DNA of 64,000 nt from Paenibacillus phoenicis (GTDB lineage Bacteria; Bacillota; Bacilli; Paenibacillales; Paenibacillaceae): NCBI RefSeq assembly GCF_034718895.1, contig NZ_JAYERP010000001.1, positions 1,612,001 through 1,676,000 of the forward strand, given 5' to 3'. The position numbers were made by a program, and so were the translations under genes. Every line of letters starts with the position of its first letter. Position 1 is the first letter of the stretch. Shown piece by piece: positions 62,544 to 64,000 of this stretch. The notes under the pieces are model-generated. The model was not told the origin of the DNA. It did no database searches and saw only the letters and a list, made by a program, of their open reading frames with translations.

Positions 62544-63452
62544 TTGACTTCTTTGCTCCACAAGAAGCTCCTGCCCATCGCCGCCGCTTGTCTTATTCTT
62601 AGCTCATGCGGCCAAACCGATGCAACCATAACACCAGCCACATCTAACCAAAACACCGCTCCTTCTTCTGAAGCGACCGCGCCAGATGGCGCCAATGATG
62701 GCGCCAATGAATCCGGACAGGTTGGCGAACAGCCTGAGGACTCGTCATCATCAGCCGATGAACAGACCTCTTCTGAAGCGGCCGCACCTCCCCTGATGTA
62801 CCACATTAATAAGGCGTATAACGTAGTGCCCAATGATGAGACCGTGGACAAGAAGGTGGTTCTCCTGACGTTTGACGACGGGCCAAAGGAGAAGGAAATG
62901 ATTGACGGACTGATCGATACGCTGGATAAACACCAGGCTAAGGCGATCTTTTTTGTTAACGGGTACCGGGTTAAAGCGCATCCCGAGCTGCTGCAGCTAA
63001 TCCATGACCGCGGGCAGATCATCGGAAACCACAGCTGGGATCACATCGACTTAAAGAAAGAGTCCGCGGCGAATATGCGCAAGCAAATTGAAGATGTGCA
63101 AAATATCGTAAAGGAAACCGTCGGCGAAGCGCCACGTTTCTTCCGTCCTCCCTTCGGTTCAGGGAACAAAACAACGCATCAAATCGCAGACGACAATGAT
63201 CTCATTTACATGACTTGGTCCAACGGTTCCCTCGACTGGGACAGCAAAAACAGAAACAAGCCTGAGGCGGTCATCGCGAATGTGCTGGAACAGCTTCACG
63301 CTGGAAGCAACATCTTGATGCATGAGCTGCCTTGGACCGTAGAGGCGCTGGATGAATTGCTCACCCAACTGGAACAGAAAGGATATAGCTTTGTTGACCC
63401 CCGGAGTATCGGACCAGCTCCTGATCATGCAGATTCCGAAGCAGCAAAATAA
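62544..63452 (+). CDS. Polysaccharide deacetylase lipoprotein (NodB domain)
   Basis: 302 residues from TTG 62544 with AGGAAAG upstream. The signal peptide ends in a lipobox LSSC (Cys 22), then a Ser/Glu/Ala-rich linker (about 23-85). The NodB domain (about 100-285) has TFDDGP, the metal His pair in NHSWDH, and the RPPFGSGN motif. An extracellular lipoprotein, it probably deacetylates peptidoglycan or other glycans. The catalytic residues look intact. Located between divergent and convergent neighbours, so monocistronic. Confidence 0.93.
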   Translation: MTSLLHKKLLPIAAACLILSSCGQTDATITPATSNQNTAPSSEATAPDGANDGANESGQVGEQPEDSSSSADEQTSSEAAAPPLMYHINKAYNVVPNDETVDKKVVLLTFDDGPKEKEMIDGLIDTLDKHQAKAIFFVNGYRVKAHPELLQLIHDRGQIIGNHSWDHIDLKKESAANMRKQIEDVQNIVKETVGEAPRFFRPPFGSGNKTTHQIADDNDLIYMTWSNGSLDWDSKNRNKPEAVIANVLEQLHAGSNILMHELPWTVEALDELLTQLEQKGYSFVDPRSIGPAPDHADSEAAK

Positions 63453-63464
63453 CAATGAATTCAA

Positions 63465-63496
63465 AAAACCGTCAGGAGATAACCTGACGGTTTTAA
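63465..63496. terminator. Bidirectional terminator between the deacetylase and the next gene
   Basis: Stem AAACCGTCAGG/CCTGACGGTTT with a short loop, flanked by A and T runs. Confidence 0.85.
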
Positions 63497-63507
63497 TGTT
63501 GAGTTTT

Positions 63508-64000
63508 TTATAAACCATGGCTTTTTCCCCACGGCGAATCGCTTAAGCCCCACCATAACAGATAAATCAAAATAATAACAAAAGCATAAAGAAGCGAATT
63601 ATAAAACCACCGGGTCATTTTAACACGTTGTGACGGAAACAGCTCCTTGCGTGTTGGCAGCTTGTCCAAATCGGGCTCTACCTCCAACAGGGTAGATAAA
63701 GGTCCCTGCGCATTACCAAAATGCTCGATACCATGCAGCGGATGGGAACCCTGCGTTGAGTTGAAGGATGACCGCTGAACCGGCTCTTTGAGTTTAGCTA
63801 ATGCAGCAACAGCTGCAGATTCAAATTTACCGTCATCCGCCGCCTTCGTCTTGGGAGATCCGGGCTCCGTTGCAGCTTGCAGCGCATCCCTATCCTTCCA
63901 AACTGCAACCTCAGATTTACGCGGAATAAGCAGCCGGACCATCGTCTCATCGCCAATGACAGGCTTCTTCTGCACAGGAGTGGTTTCCTCATCAGCGATC
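63508..64000 (-). CDS. Uncharacterised protein with C-terminal membrane helix (5' end beyond window)
   Basis: The frame is open to the window edge, so the start is probably outside; the GTG at 63975 has no clear ribosome site. At least 163 residues: a soluble, Ala/Lys-rich part with no known motif and then one hydrophobic helix near the C-terminus (LLYAFVIILIYLLWWGL). Tail-anchored topology is suggested. No functional inference. Confidence 0.55.
   Translation of the reverse strand, partial: IADEETTPVQKKPVIGDETMVRLLIPRKSEVAVWKDRDALQAATEPGSPKTKAADDGKFESAAVAALAKLKEPVQRSSFNSTQGSHPLHGIEHFGNAQGPLSTLLEVEPDLDKLPTRKELFPSQRVKMTRWFYNSLLYAFVIILIYLLWWGLSDSPWGKSHGL

Overview
The window is a chromosomal segment of a spore-forming, menaquinone-respiring Gram-positive bacterium of the Bacillales. 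Paenibacillus or a close relative is the best guess. The evidence is the sporulation and germination genes (spoIVA, spoVIF-like, ypeB, ypjB), bacillithiol synthesis, the TRAP protein MtrB, strong GGAGG ribosome sites with many TTG/GTG starts, and a GC-rich third codon position. Almost everything is on the minus strand. Read from high to low coordinates it follows the Bacillus subtilis order mecB/prsW - ypeB - ypfA - ypfB - cmk - ypfD - der - plsY - gpsA - yphE - yphF - spoIVA - hbs - mtrB - hepS - menG - hepT - ndk - cheR - aroC/B/H - trpEDCFBA - hisC - tyrA, then ypiF - qcrABC - ypjA - ypjB - ypjC - ypjD - dapB - mgsA - bshB1 - bshA - cca - birA. No tRNA, rRNA, CRISPR, phage or transposase gene was seen.

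Region by region. 1-6.0 kb: biotin ligase (partial), CCA-adding enzyme, bacillithiol genes, mgsA, dapB, a TPR protein and a MazG-type protein. 6.2-11.2 kb: YitT-type membrane protein, YpjB, YpjA and the cytochrome bc complex. 11.2-15.3 kb: small regulators, a phosphatase, and an ECF sigma factor with its anti-sigma factor. 15.5-18.95 kb: a TPP-riboswitch-controlled tenA-thiM-thiD-thiE operon. 19.1-23.9 kb: two small unknown proteins, a large GH38 alpha-mannosidase and a divergent AraC regulator. 23.9-25.0 kb: a gene-free, repeat-rich kilobase that contains a compact candidate small RNA gene with a very strong promoter. 25.0-36.4 kb: the aromatic amino-acid block (tyrA, hisC, trpABFCDE, aroH, aroB, aroC), with a TRAP-type leader before trpE. 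36.7-38.3 kb: a CNNM/CorC transporter gene preceded by an attenuator-like leader with a 26-codon acidic peptide. 38.35-46.5 kb: cheR, ndk and a menaquinone set mixing heptaprenyl synthase (hepS/hepT), menG and futalosine-pathway genes (mqnA, UbiA and UbiX homologues), then mtrB and hbs. 47-64 kb: spoIVA, glycerolipid and ribosome-assembly genes, cmk, germination and regulatory genes, a deacetylase lipoprotein and a partial unknown gene.

How the parts fit. mtrB at 45.9 kb encodes TRAP, and the trpE leader at 33.4-33.7 kb carries about 20 G/U-AG triplets followed by a terminator, so sensor and target lie in one window. The menaquinone genes supply the quinone used by the qcr complex. Dispersed intergenic repeats of about 160 bp with terminal inverted repeats occur in at least three full and two partial copies, and one copy supplies the end of cheR.

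The observations most worth follow-up are the acidic-peptide attenuator upstream of the CNNM gene (a possible Mg2+-sensing leader), the candidate CcpA-type small RNA at 24.6 kb, and the double-length TRAP leader. All functions are inferred by reading the sequence; no database search was run.
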